Shown here: positions 52,874-63,420 of the stretch, piece after piece
How the letters are laid out: every line of letters starts with the position of its first letter
Position numbering within the stretch: position 1 is the first letter of the stretch
NCBI GenBank assembly: GCA_004431415.1
Contig: QPMI01000544.1
Span: 111,917-175,916 of the forward strand
DNA from: Cyanophora paradoxa
Taxonomy: Eukaryota; Glaucocystophyceae; Cyanophorales; Cyanophoraceae
Direction of reading: 5' to 3'
DNA length: 64,000 bases
Program-made: the position numbers and the translations under genes
Notes under the pieces: model-generated
What the model saw: only the letters and a program-made list of their open reading frames with translations
Databases searched by the model: none
What the model was told of the DNA's origin: nothing

Positions 52874-52945
52874 TGGGACTTGGGACTTGGGACTTGGGAC
52901 TTGGGACTTGGGACTTGGGACTTGGGAAGAGTTAGACTCAGGGTC
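52874..52945 (+). promoter_or_regulatory. TTGGGAC heptamer array plus GGGAAGAGTT (copy 2)
   Basis: About 7.5 TTGGGAC units (52,874-52,927), then GGGAAGAGTTAGACTC and AGGGTCTGGGCCCAGAATCT, matching copy 1 beyond the array. It is preceded by GCGCGATCC. No clear gene follows on the plus strand before the endonuclease. Confidence 0.7.
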
Positions 52946-53214
52946 TGGGCCCAGAATCTCTCTGGATCTGAGAGTTTGCCGCGCCAAGTCCCTAACCACC
53001 GGGCAGACATGTAGAGGGGTACGGAAATCTGCATATGACGTTTCTGGTGACATTCCAGGTGAGATTTCAAGCGAGGTAGAGTCTGAACTGGTGTACGACT
53101 TGTAGCATGATACTGGACATGAAAGCTCACGAGAGTATGCAACCGAAAACGGATGTGAAGAGGGGTAGGAGTTTTCGTGTGAGATGTCGAGAGAAGGAGG
53201 GTACGAGATGGGAT

Positions 53215-53262
53215 ACGAGTAAAAAAGACTACGAGTAAAAAAGACTACGAGTAAAAAAGAGT
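53215..53262 (+). repeat. Repeat of GAGTAAAAAAGACTAC
   Basis: The unit ACGAGTAAAAAAGACT recurs two to three times (53,215-53,262), with diverged versions at 53,255-53,290. It lies between the second and third TTGGGAC arrays. Confidence 0.8.
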
Positions 53263-53334
53263 ATGAGGAGTGGTAGGAGTAAAAAAGTCGGTAGAAAAAC
53301 TCACCTGACTTGTCTGACAAATTTCTGATCCTGG

Positions 53335-53450
53335 AGAAAGTCTGGGCCGGGACCTGGGTTTCAACTCTTCCCAAGTCCCAAGTCCCAAGTCCCAAGTCCC
53401 AAGTCCAAGTCCCAAGTCCCAAGTCCCAAGTCCCAAGTCCCAAGTCCCAG
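53335..53450 (-). promoter_or_regulatory. TTGGGAC heptamer array plus GGGAAGAGTT (copy 3, inverted)
   Basis: On the minus strand: CCTGGGACTTGGGACTTGGG and onward for about 11 units (one unit short by one base near 53,403-53,408), then GGGAAGAGTTGAAACCCAGG and the GGCCCAGACTTTCTCC flank, similar to copies 1 and 2. It lies 20-100 bp upstream of the HNH gene, which runs the other way. Confidence 0.7.
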
Positions 53451-53472
53451 GTTTTTCTGAACCTAGGGCAAA

Positions 53473-53789
53473 ATGGCCCTGCTCCGGTGCACCGACTCGC
53501 AAGACGTCGCCTACAACGTCCTGGTCAACTCGGACGTACCCCGAGTGCCTTGGAGTTTCCCTGGAGAGTGGACAGGGACAGGGTGAGCAAGACGTTTGGA
53601 GGGCGCAAGCACTACCTCTCCCAGCTGATCCTCGGGAAGTCGCCACGTGGACGCTACGTGGAACACATCAACGGCAACCCGCTGGACTACAGGAGGGAGA
53701 ACCTGCGCTGGGCATCAATGTCGGAGATTCGCAAGAAGAGGAGGGGTACGCCAATTTACAGGAGAAGAGCGAGGAGATTCGGGAGATGA
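53473..53789 (+). pseudogene. HNH homing-type endonuclease, one frameshift
   Basis: The C-terminal frame reads VSKTFGGRKHYLSQLILGKS, PRGRYVEHINGNPLDYRREN and LRWASMSEIRKKRRGT. H-NGN-LDYRRENLRW is the HNH_3 signature of homing endonucleases common in phage and algal-virus genomes. The plausible start (MALLRCTDSQDVAYNVLVNS, 53,473) is in another frame, so one shift lies near 53,530-53,560. About 105 residues if joined, a normal size for a free-standing HNH. Confidence 0.75.
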
Positions 53790-53825
53790 TGGAGGCGACA
53801 CAGGTGCTAATGCAGCTTAGCCAGT

Positions 53826-54637
53826 CTAGACGCTAGTGGTGTGAATCTTGGTGTCGTACTCGCGACCGACCGTTTCCCAGGCCACGTAAACTTCGGCTCC
53901 GGCGCCTGGCGCTGTCGAGTTGGTAGTCGCAGTCGTGTAGTCCGCCTCTGCCTCAATTAGTTCGGCCATGAGGGTAGAGCCCACGACCATTCCAGAGGTA
54001 GGCATTCCGGCGATGTTGTTGTACAATTTGAAAGTGAATTTCGTGAAGAGGAGCCGGGCCAGACCTGGGTACGGGGATTCGAGGCGCCGTATGAATAATC
54101 GGTACCCGAGGCGCCGCCCGTGGTGGCATTCGTCATCATCTCCTTTGCGGTCATCTTCCAGAGGTTGTACATCTCAAAGGGAACGGCCTGCGTGGTCTTG
54201 TGTGTGGCATCGATGAGGGCGCCATCTAAATGCGTTTTGATGTTCGGATTCGCACCATTCCCGAATTTGCGAGTGAGGGCGGTGTTAGCGGTGAACTTGA
54301 GTTCGAGCACGCGAATGGCGGGCCGATCAGGCACAGAGGGCTCTATCTTTTTCAGGAGGCCCGAGAGCCAGAGCGCCTCCGCCTCATCCGCGCTCACGCC
54401 CGAGTCGATGTCAAAGTACACGTACACGGAGCAGGAGGCGGGATTCTCGAAATCGTTGGAGGTGACGCGCAACATGACGGGATTCTGGACCCTCACGGTG
54501 AGCGGGGTGGCGTAGTTTCCGTCCCACTCCACCTTGTCCGTCCCTGCGTTGGCCACGTTCCCAGCGTTGCCGTAGAAATCGGGGACGATCGAGCCGGCAG
54601 ACACGGTCTTCACGATGGTGGCCGAGGTGGTCGGCAT
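53826..54637 (-). pseudogene. Virus-region structural-type protein A, one frameshift
   Basis: Starts MPTTSATIVKTVSAGSIVPD at 54,637. Beta-rich sequence follows (YATPLTVRVQNPVMLRVTSN, CSVYVYFDIDSGVSADEAEA, LRKIEPSV-type block, MYNNIAGMPTSGMVVGSTLM). The frame shifts by one near 54,062-54,068 in a CCCC-GTACCC context and continues to the stop at 53,826. It shares layout with protein B just upstream (54,661-55,340): valine-rich 'VRVQNPV/VFLQNPVVIQV' motif, then LWLSGLLKKI/LLHESGLVKK, then ALELKFT/CLEVKFRE. The pair are diverged tandem paralogues. No named family. Confidence 0.6.
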
Positions 54638-54660
54638 TTTGCGACCTCAAATGAGAAAGA

Positions 54661-55340
54661 TTATCCGTGAAAGAGGGTGATGTCGCCACCGATGTTCATG
54701 ACGCGGGCCCCAGGCACAGAGTCAGCGTCGGTGCCGTACGCGTAGGAAATCGAGCACTCACGCAGCTCCGCGCAGAGGCTGGCGCCCGTGCTGAAGTGGG
54801 GCTGGTCGGCGGCGTAGGAGAGGGGGAAGACCTGGAACCTGAAAAAGGTGAAGGGGAAGCGGGGTAGAGTCGAGCCGCGTGGGTTGCCGCCCGTGTAGAG
54901 GGCCCCAGGGTCGCGGGACTTGGATTGAATTTCGTGAAGAGCACGTCGCCCTTGAGCGTACCCCTCATCTGGTAAGTTCCCGTACCCGGAAGATTCGAAG
55001 AACTGGGGTACCGGTTCACGGTGGGGCCGTACCCCGTCTCCCTGAACTTGACCTCGAGACAGCGCAAGACGTTGGCAGTGGCCGTGGCAGGTGCCACCTT
55101 TTTCACGAGTCCTGATTCGTGCAGCAGCTCGATAACCTCTGCGCTGAGGCTCAGAGGGTCGAAGAAGAGCTGGTAGGAATAAATCTTGGGCGTGGCGTAG
55201 GCGTTCTGAACGACCTGAATCACGACGGGATTCTGCAGAAAGACGTCGACGTAACTGCCGGAGGGTATGCGTGCGAAATCCTTGGTGTTGTTGCCAACGT
55301 CAAGTGAGCCGCTGAGGGTCTGGTACCAGTTGGAAGTCAT
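54661..55340 (-). pseudogene. Virus-region structural-type protein B, one frameshift
   Basis: Starts MTSNWYQTLSGSLDVGNNTK at 55,340 with SYVDVFLQNPVVIQVVQNAY, YSYQLFFDPLSLSAEVIELL and VLRCLEVKFRETGYGPTVNR. The frame changes near 54,925-54,935 (AATTCAAT). In the new frame it continues GGNPRGSTLPRFPFTFFRFQ, VFPLSYAADQPHFSTGASLC and MNIGGDITLFHG to the stop at 54,661. It is a paralogue of protein A. Two adjacent related beta-rich proteins suggest virion surface or spike components. Confidence 0.6.
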
Positions 55341-55379
55341 TTACCCCGGGGCAGATATTTTTTCGGATCGTAGAGGAAA

Positions 55380-57502
55380 ATGCCCCGCTTCGTATTCGTG
55401 AAAAAGCAGGTGGTGCAGGCTCCGCAGTATGGCGTGGAGCCGATCTCGCTGACTGTGGGCAGGCCCCAGGTGCGATCGGGCTCCGTGCTCAACAACGGGA
55501 ACAGTACGTACGGCTTTCAGCTGAACTGGGTCGCGGTCACCAACGCCGTCAAGTACAAGGTGTACAGGGCGACCAGCATCAACGGCCCCTGGGATCTCGT
55601 GGCCACGGTGAATGCGCCAACCGTCACCTACACGGACTCTCCCTTTAGTTTGGGGCCCAGCGACTCTACCGCGTGGCGGCGGTTCGCGAACAGGGCAGCA
55701 GCAGCACGGGCTCTGATGGCAAAGCCCCGCCCACAACCTACGCACAGTCGCTTCTCTACACCCACGAGGGTGCCATGAGCAATTACATTCTCTTCCAAGG
55801 CATAGGCGGCTTCAGCCCGCAGATCGAAGCCTACACCACGCTCACGACCGCCACGGCCCAGACCTACGGCGATTTTATTGCCGGGGCGGCCCGCGTCTTC
55901 GGGCTTCCCGAAACCCGCCATAGTCGTCACAATCAACTGGGTGGCCATGGAGGGCGCGGACTCGATTCGAATTTACAGGAACGGTACGCCAATCGGATTT
56001 GCGAGCAGTGCCCTGTCTACCTCGTACATTGACGATAGCACTGCTCTTACGTGGGCACGGAATACTCTTACCAGGTGGCCGGCATCGTGGGCGGTGTCGA
56101 ATACGACAAGTCCGATCCGCTCCTGGTCTGGACTATGCCAAACGCCCCACGAACGTGACGGCATCAGCACCCAACGACCAGCAGCAGCCTGTCAGCCTCA
56201 GCTGGACTGCGTCCACGGGAGCGACGGGATACAAGATTTACAGAGACGGGGCCTACCTCACAGACTCCGCGACCAACTCCTACAGCGACACGACCACCGT
56301 CTGGGTACAGGGTACGAGTACCAGATCTCCGCGACGAACACGGGAGGGAGGGGCCGAAGAGTATTGCGGCGTACGTCACCACGGACCGGGGGCGCCCACT
56401 GGGCTCACTGCAACCCCGCGGCGGGGCAGCACAGCCTGTTGTGCTCGAGTGGTCGGTGCCGGTGACGGGCGTCACCGTCTCCTACAACATCTACAGGGGT
56501 GGCGTGTTCCTTGCCAGCGACACGAGCAGCCCTTTTCGGACACAACGACCGTTTACGGAACCACTTACACTTACACCATCAAGGGCGTCAACCAGATCGG
56601 CGAGGAAGGCCTCAGTCCTCGTCTGCCAGTGCAACAACTGCAAACGCTCCTGTTTTGGGTACATTCTCCTACACCGGGGCCGACCAGACTTTCGTAGTAC
56701 CAACGGGGACTGTGGCTGTGCGTGTCATCGTATGGGCGGCCGGGGTGGAGGCGGAGAACGCGCAGGTACGGGGGTCCGTGGAGGCGCGGGTGCTTGCGTA
56801 GTTGGTACATTGGCTGTGTCCTCGGGGAGACGCTCATCCTTGTTGTTGGATGCGGCGGCCCAAAGGGTGTATCGGGGACTGCCACTGCTACCGTCTACGG
56901 AGGTGGTGGAAGGGGCTGGAGCCATAGCGTCGATCCGGAGTACAAAAACGGCGCCGGTGGTGGTCGTTCTGCAATTCAGCGCGTTGCAGGGACCGACTTG
57001 GTTGTTGCAGGGGCCGGAGGTGGGGTACATGTGATTCGAATGGCGGCGGGGAGTAGGCGGGGGTTGACCGGTGGTGCGGCTGGGTTGGTTGGAGTAACCG
57101 GAGAGATACCGGCTCAAGGAGGCACCCAAACCGCTGGCGGAGCCGGTGTTGTGGCCTCAGGGGCCAGGCCCAGCAACCCGGGAACTTTGCGCCAAGGTGG
57201 AGAGACTGGGCCTGATTCAAGCGGCTACAGGTTCGGTGGTGGTGGTGGTGGTGGTTACTTCGGTGGAGGCTCTGGGTCCAGCAGGAGCGGAGTGTCAGAG
57301 AACCAATAGCAAGAATGTTTGGAGGTGGCGGTGGCTCGAGCTACATAGGAAACTTGACGGATGCTACGGTGTATCCTGGGTCCGGCAGGTGGCAGGAAAT
57401 AGCGGAGACGCTCACTACGCAGCAGGCATTGGTAGGGGCGGCAACGGTGGCTCGTCTTTCAGCGACGGTGGCAACGGTCGAATTGTGATACTCGCGGTGT
57501 AG
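55380..57502 (+). pseudogene. Fibre-like protein: FN3 repeats then glycine-rich domain, multiple frameshifts
   Basis: Starts MPRFVFVKKQVVQAPQYGVE at 55,380. At least four fibronectin-III-like repeats are readable in shifting frames: GFQLNWVAVTNAVKYKVYRA; IVVTINWVAMEGADSIRIYR; PVSLSWTASTGATGYKIYRD; and PVTGVTVSYNIYRGGVFLAS, with TYTYTIKGVNQIGEEGLSP. Next is APVLGTFSYTGADQTFVVPT with GTVAVRVIVWAAG, then a Gly-rich stretch (56,720-57,500), the usual glycine-rich adhesin end of phage/virus fibres. It is the only large rightward gene of the structural set and faces the leftward S74 fibre. At least five frame changes make it non-functional as read. Confidence 0.65.
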
Positions 57503-57522
57503 TTATTCCTAGTTGTTCCAGA

Positions 57523-58644
57523 TCAGCTCGCCAGTGCCGCTACCTGGTCTTTGAGAGTTTGAACTTCTTGTGAAAGTTCCTGAATTGCCTTCAACGACAG
57601 GGAAATGAGCCTGTCGTAGTTTACCCCGAGAAATCCATCCGCGTTCTCGAAAACGAGACTCGGGAAGACGCCTTGGACTTCCTGTGCGATGAGACCGTAA
57701 TCCGTTTTCGAACCCCCCGAGGATGTGTTCTTCCAGGTGAACGACACGGGATTCAGCTGCAGCAGAAGAGGAGAATGCCCGACATGCTCGCGACATTTTC
57801 TTTCAGGCGGCTATCGCTCGACGAGTTTGTCAGGTATCCTTGAGCATCCGAATAACGGCTCGGTTTCCATCGCCCGTGAGCGTCGAGACGATGAGCCGAC
57901 CCGTGATGCCAACGCCGACGGTTCCGCACAGCAGTCGTTCGGTGCCGTTGTTTCTCAAGGATAGACCAGAGCTGACGCTTCCGCTATCAACGATTGAAGT
58001 GTTTGCTATGCTTAGGCCATTAGTAGGGCCTTCGATTGCCGAGGTAAATAGAGTACCTGTAACACCAACGCCAAGAGTCCACAGAGGAGTCTATCGTTTT
58101 CGTTGTACTTTATAGCTACGCCTGAACCACCGCCATTTATGTACGGTGACGTTCCGGTAATTTGCAGCTTATCGTCCAATGTAACGATGCCCGCCAAGTT
58201 TGAAGCCCCGCTCACCCTAAGCCCCCCACCACGTTTGCTCCGCCTCCTTGCACATACAGAGCCGCATTCCCTCCCGTTCACAGTCCCATTAAAGGTCACC
58301 TGATTCGTGGTGTACCCGCTCCCGTCCCAGGCCCCGTTCGTGACGGTGAGCCTCTGCGTCCTCACGCGCCCCGGCACGGCCGACCCGCCCTCCCGCGTGC
58401 GCATCTTGTCGCAGCGCAGCTCGCCGACGCGGACGAGGTCGCCTCGGAAAAGGGACGCCGTGGCGTTGTAGGGGCTCGGTGGCCTGGTTTCGAGGGTGGT
58501 CTCCTTAATCGTGTGATCGCCCTTGTGATTCACGCTGGCAGCATAGGTAAATAGAGGACAGCGACCGACATTTTGGATTGCATCAGAAAATCGATTACAT
58601 AAGCAGCTTGCCGATCGCGGTCCAATGAATAAAAAGCTGGACAA
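57523..58644 (-). pseudogene. Tail-fibre-like protein with C-terminal S74 chaperone domain, frameshifted
   Basis: Reading leftward: GDLVRVGELRCDKMRTREGG, RLTVTNGAWDGSGYTTNQVT, a beta-helix-like region (VSGASNLAGIVTLDDKLQIT; NGGGSGVAIKYNENDRLLCG and a second NNGTERLLCGTVGVGITGRL in another frame). It then ends in FTWKNTSSGGSKTDYGLIAQ, EVQGVFPSLVFENADGFLGV and NYDRLISLSLKAIQELSQEV with QTLKDQVAALAS. The last block is the Peptidase_S74 intramolecular chaperone (K-DYGLIAQEV..VFP..V...G.LGVNYDRLI), which trims itself after fibre trimerisation. At least two frame changes lie between 57,750 and 58,240. Confidence 0.75.
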
Positions 58645-58662
58645 TTTGGGTGGGCGTGACCG

Positions 58663-59690
58663 TCATTCTGGGTTGAATCTCACTTTAACTGTAAAGCCAG
58701 TGTGACTCACCGCCGTGACGTTGGCCCCGTAGAAATCGACATCCGTGCTGCCGCCGGGATTGATGTCGAACGAGGGGGTTACGTTAATAACCGCGTTGGG
58801 TTTGCTGGGTCCCAGTCCGCCTCCAGTGTCGTACGCCTGTCCGAATGTAATGTTGAACGTCACCGTGTATGTTGAATTGATGTTAAACTCCGTGTACGCA
58901 GCGTAGGAGTGGAAGGACGTGCCGTGCGTTATGTACGCATCCATGTTCACGTTTCTGTGCCGTGGCTGGTGAGCGAGTACTCTGTGTGACTGTGCGTAGA
59001 GGGTGGAAGGAAGTGGGTCGGTCGATGACATATCCCAGTACACATTGTGACTGTGTGTAGAGGGGGGAAGGTAAGTGGCTTGCCCGTTACGTTGTCCCAA
59101 TCCACGGAGATGTTCGTCAGTCCGGGGCCGTCCAGTCGCTGATCTGAGAGATGGTGTGCTGGTGGTCTGCGTGGGATACGTACTCGGCTTCCCCGTGATG
59201 CATCCCACGCCCACGTTGTTGGTATCACGGGTATCGTCGGCCTCCGCTGAGATCTGCATACGCCCCCGTGTGTGCCACCGTCGCCAGCTGCGGCAACGGC
59301 AACGCCCACGGTGCTCACGGCCTGGCTCGCCCCGGCGCCATGTGCCACTCGTAGTTCTGCGATGCAAACACGGGCTGGCCTGGCTCGGGCGCCCAGTACT
59401 CGATGCCTTTGGCGATCTTCTTGGTGTATGGTGCTGCAGGCCTGTCAACCAATTTATCGACGTAGGCCTTGGGTACCAGCCAGTTTGCCTTGGGGCTCTG
59501 CGAATTGATCCCGTTGTCTATGAAGGCCCGTATTCCTGAAGGCCTCGGCCTCCCACCAATCCGCATGCGGAAGTCCGGGAATCTCGAGGCGAGTTGGCGT
59601 CCGCCAGGCGGGCCACCTGCGCCCCTCGTTCGACGAGACGCCCGAGTGACGGATGGCGAGCCGAATTCGCGCCTTAGGGCTTCGATGTGA
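58663..59690 (-). pseudogene. Fibre/collar-like protein with WDNVTGKP repeats, frameshifted
   Basis: Readable leftward pieces in several frames: NGINSQSPKANWLVPKAYVD, KLVDRPAAPYTKKIAKGIEY, QPVFASQNYEWHMAPG, GCITGKPSTYPTQTT, NISVDWDNVTGKPLTFPP with H-H repeats, and the C-terminal part MDAYITHGTSFHSYAAYTEF to DVDFYGANVTAVSHTGFTVK with VRFNPE (stop at 58,663). WxxVTGKPxxFPP..H.H repeats are typical of phage and algal-virus fibres. The 5' end near 59,690 is approximate. Confidence 0.55.
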
Positions 59691-59723
59691 TTGATCCTGT
59701 TGAGGCCTCCTGGTAGACGGCAA

Positions 59724-60238
59724 TTAAGACGCGCTTCCGCCCTTGGTCTCCTCCTTTATCATCGCTTCAGGTCGCGCATAAGTCGACTCAGGCGAGCGAA
59801 GTCGACCCGAAGCCCTCCTGCATTTTAACGGTGAGCTGGGAGAGGAAGAGCACGGTCGCGCGATCGATTTCGAGCAGGGTCTTCTGGTCCTTGGGGTACG
59901 GTAATCGTTGAATGCTGTTGTCGAGCGCGCGAATGAAGGCCTGCAGCTCCTTCGGCTCCTTGATTCGTTTAACCGCAGCTCCTGGCCAAGAGCGAGGCCA
60001 TTTCGCGCGCCTCCGAGGGTCGTACACACCCAAAAATCGGAGCCCAGCTCGCCCTCCAGCCGATTAATTCGGTTGCGCAGCTGGCTCGCCTCGTCGCCCA
60101 CGTCTCGACGCCCCAGTCGTAGATCTGTTGCGAGAGCTCCGCGATGAACTGTATGGTGTCGGTCGCCCAGTCGACGGGTACTTGAAAAAGTTCTTCACGA
60201 TTTCTTCCGCGCTGCGCCGTTGATGATATCCACGTCAC
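59724..60238 (-). pseudogene. Virus-region helical protein, frameshifted
   Basis: Pieces read leftward: FQVPVDWATDTIQFIAELSQ with QIYDWG, then (other frame) GDEASQLRNRINRLEGELGS with DFWVCTTLGGARNGLALGQE, then (other frame) VKRIKEPKELQAFIRALDNS, IQRLPYPKDQKTLLEIDRAT and VLFLSQLTVKMQEGF. Helical, soluble, no family recognised. Two shifts, near 60,100 and 59,985. Confidence 0.5.
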
Positions 60239-60305
60239 TGCGCGATGGCGCCGCGAGATGGACAGGCAAGTCCGCCACCGTGCCGATCCTCATTTCGTGA
60301 GGCGC

Positions 60306-60935
60306 TCAGGGCGGACGACATGCCCGTCTGAAGGCAAAGAGCCGACCGTCATGATATCTGATCGCGGAACGTATCGAAGACTCGGCCTCCCCTACTTGCC
60401 CTGCGAGAGCGCCTGGTAGGCAGAGCAGGCCGCCGCCGTCGCCAGCCAGGCCCGCCGCCGCGCCCGCCCGCCGCATGGCCCGCGAGCCCGTACCCCCAGC
60501 CCGGCGCCCACCAAGTCGATGCCCGCCCCCTGAAATAAATCGGCTGCCCCGAAAGACATGCCGTCGTTGTTCGCCGTACCCGCGCGAGAAGAGGTCTCGC
60601 GCTGAAGGCCTCCTTGGCCACCCCGGGCCGCCTGGCCCTCGGGCGCCCCAGGAAGGCGTCGCGCTGCTCTTTGGTGGTGAATCGCTCGAGGTCGAAATCG
60701 GCAGGGCGTCGGCGGTGGCGCGGTTCCAGTCGCCGTAGGGCATGAGGGCGTTGCGCAAATAACGTCCGAGTCGCCCATCACGCGCCTGTCGAGCGTCTGA
60801 AAACGCCCTCGGAGGGCAGGCGAGCCGTGCCCGGGCGCATTTCCTCTACGGAAACGTCGTCCTCTCCGCGAGGTGATGTCGTCCGGGCTGGCCAGCCCAC
60901 GCCCGCGCCCTCATCGGCGTAGGCCCTTCCCCTTC
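60306..60935 (-). pseudogene. Virus-region protein with hydrophobic Gly/Ala segment, frameshifted
   Basis: Pieces include ALMPYGDWNRATADALP, (other frame) DFDLERFTTKEQRDAFLGRP, NDGMSFGAADLFQGAGIDLV with GAGLGV and a Gly/Ala-rich hydrophobic run, then AYQALSQGK. A hydrophobic glycine-rich segment in a structural cluster can be a minor capsid or internal membrane protein, but nothing firmer can be said. Confidence 0.4.
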
Positions 60936-60937
60936 GT

Positions 60938-62798
60938 TTAACATTGATTGGCCTCCCGTTTCAATGCTTGGTACTCTGTCTCTACCTTGGTCTTTCTTGC
61001 CTCTTCCTCTGCCGCCTTGCGCTCTGCGATCTTCCGCCTCTGCTCTTCTATCTCGGCGTTGCGTCTCGCCGCGTTCTCCTTGCTTGCTGCTTCCGCTCTT
61101 CGATCACCCTGTTTGCGTACTCCTTGTCCGCTTGGGCCTTTCTGTAGCGCTCCTCGATCTGACTCTTGGCCTCGTCTCCTCTCTTCCTTAGATCGCCCAT
61201 GAATGCCGTCGTATCTATGTGAATCTTGTATTTGGCGGGTGGGTGCTCACGTTTGAAGGCCTCCAGATCGCGCACCATGGCATCGTACTGCGCGAGCCCC
61301 TCCGCTGGAATGATGGCTCTTCGCATTTCCCAAAATTTGCTCAGCTTGCCCACGTAATCGACCATGGAGAGGTACGCGCTCTGTGCGCCCGCGCTCACCG
61401 TTTTCGGATTGGCTCGCAGCTCTGCCAAAAACTCCCCTTTTGTATCCGGTACAGTGACCATTCGAGGGCTCCCCGCCACAGGCTCGCTTCCGTCCGCAGT
61501 TCTCGTGCATCTCCTCCACGTCGCCGTATGCTATCCAGATGGCATCGCTGATGGGCCTCTGAACAGCCTGACGCTCAAAGTTTTTCCACTTCTCATCGGC
61601 CATCTTTCTCCTCAGTTCTTCGGCGTCTTTCTGACCCTTCCCGTCAGCTGATCCATAACGTAGCTAAAGTCGCGCATGTTCTCTTCCATGGCGCGGAGCC
61701 TGTCCCCGATGCATTTCCTTCTTTCAGTCTTTTGAGCTCCGAGCGGTAAAAATCCATCTGCGCCCCCCTGAACGTCTCCAGTCGTCGCTTACGCTCCGCT
61801 ACCTTCGGCTCCTCCAGCCGTGCAAATTCCTCGTCTGATGCAGTTTGCATTGCCTTCAGTCGTTCCTCTTCTGTCTTGGCAGCTGCCTCCTCGTCCGCCC
61901 TGCGCCGCTGCTCTAACGCGTCGAAGAGGGCCCTCTGATCCTCGAGCGTGAGGCCAATGAGCTTTCCACCTGGTCGCTCCTACCCAGCCGCGCGAAGGGC
62001 AGCCTCTCGGCGGCCGGCCTCGATCGATCGGGCCTCGGCGTCGTCTGCGTCTCGGCCGTCCCCATGGGCGAGCGAGCCTCTGCCGTGGCCGCGTACTTGA
62101 GCAGCCTCTGTGCCAGCTCGTCCGCGTTGGCCTTGAATTTTTTCGACTGCTCGTCCGCGCGCTCGGCGGCCTCCTTTAAATTTTTGATTTCCTCCCGGAG
62201 CCTGTTCGCCTCCTGCACCGCCCCCGTTTGCAGCTCTCCTGCCTTTCTCCTCGTTTCCTCTTCCTCTTCCAGCAGCTGCCTTCTCGTCTCTGCCTCCTTT
62301 TCCAATTTCTTCTTCCTATCCTCGATCTCTTTCCTCTGCGCCTCAAGCAGCTCGGTGCCTGCGGTCAGCGCTTCAATTTCCTGCAGCTTTTTCGCCTTGG
62401 CGGCTTCCCTTTGCTCGTTTATCCTCTTCAGCTCCTCCTCGGCGTCGAGTATCTTTTCGTGCGCTCTTCCGCGACCTGGCGCTCTGCCGACCTTAGCGCG
62501 GTGAGGGCGCTCTCTTCCTGCCTTTGCGCGTCTGTCATCAGCTTGTTCGCTTCCGCCTTCTTCTCCGCGACCTCTGTCATTTCCTTGTCTTTCAGCTCGC
62601 TCCATTGCTTCTTTTCGTTCTCGAGTTTGTAGTACTCGCGCTGCGCGTCCTCGGTATCGAATTTAATGGGGGTCTCGCGTTCAGCTCGTCGATTTGCCTC
62701 ACGAACCCCTTCCGATCCTTGTAGTATTTGATGCCGCCTACGATGAGGGCGCCCCCGAAGATGGCCGTTGAAGTGGCGAGGCCTGCTACCTTATCCAT
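60938..62798 (-). pseudogene. Long membrane-anchored coiled-coil protein, frameshifted
   Basis: Starts MDKVAGLATSTAIFGGALIV with GGIKYYKDRK (one N-terminal membrane helix). It continues FDTEDAQREYYKLENEKKQW, DAEEELKRINEQREAAKAKK, LEAQRKEIEDRKKKLEKEAE and ADEQSKKFKANADELAQRLL. Further frames read AKLEEPKVAERKRRLETFRG-type, MADEKWKNFERQAVQRPISD, DTKGEFLAELRANPKTVSAG, YLSMVDYVGKLSKFWEMRRA and ENAARRNAEIEEQRRKIAER to ALKREANQC (stop at 60,938). At least four frame changes; the first is a single missing base near 62,668. About 600 residues if continuous. The extended coiled coil recalls tape-measure or internal scaffold proteins, but this is inference. It might be two genes (a second start at 61,603). 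Confidence 0.55.
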
Positions 62799-63420
62799 GC
62801 CTCCCCGCCTGAGCCGCCGCCACCCGAGCCGCTGCTGCCCCGCCCCCGCCCACTGGCGTGCCGCTGGAGCCCCCTCCGCCCCCCGTGCCTGTACCCCACC
62901 CCCGGTGCCTGTACCCCCACCCCCGGTGCCTGTACCCCCACCTCCCGTGCTTCCACCACCCGTACCCCACCCGGAATCGCACCCGGCACCTTGGGCCCGC
63001 CGATGATGTCGTCGTACAGGTGGCGGTGCGCCCAGTCCGTGATGTCGGCCTTCACGTGCGGGTGCTTGACGAGGGCGTACCTCTCGTCGTGGAAGTGGTC
63101 CTTCAGCGCCCAGTTCTGCGTCTTCGCCCAGTCCGAGCGATCGGGGAGCACGTCGGGCGCCGTTGGATGCGGCCCCCGCCCGTCGTCCGCGTCTCGCCCG
63201 TCCTGTCGGCGCTCAGGGCGCGGATGTTGACCTTGAAGTGGTCGAACCACGCGAAAAACTCCTCCCTGTCGCGCCTGTACTGCTCGGCTCCATGCTCGGC
63301 AGCGCCTGGCGGCTCCAGTAGATGTGGCGCAGGGGCCCGCGATGCGCTCGAGTGCGTTGTACCCGGCCTCACGTCTCCCTCTGCCCCTTTAGAGTCAGTT
63401 TCACGAGGTTCAGGTGGCAT
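62786..63420 (-). pseudogene. Virus-region protein with Gly-Thr-rich C-terminus, frameshifted
   Basis: Pieces: EQYRRDREEFFAWFDHFKVN with IRALSADRTGETRTTGG, then (other frame) TAPDVLPDRSDWAKTQNWAL with KDHFHDERYALVKHPHVKAD and ITDWAHRHLYDDIIGGPKVP, then a tandem GGGGTGTGGG-coding repeat (62,888-62,965, unit GGTGCCTGTACCCCCACCCC) and a Gly/Ser-rich end overlapping the next gene's start. The repeat unit varies by single C bases, so the frame is lost within it. Confidence 0.5.

Noticed and set aside
54060-54070. Viral frameshifts caused by GTAC palindrome insertions
   Set aside because: Removing GTAC does not restore the frame at this site; the shift needs a different length, and other shifts (62,668) look like single-base losses.
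55380-57502. FN3 repeats as an animal gene or contamination
   Set aside because: Intronless context, glycine-rich fibre end and neighbours with HNH and S74 domains fit a virus fibre better.
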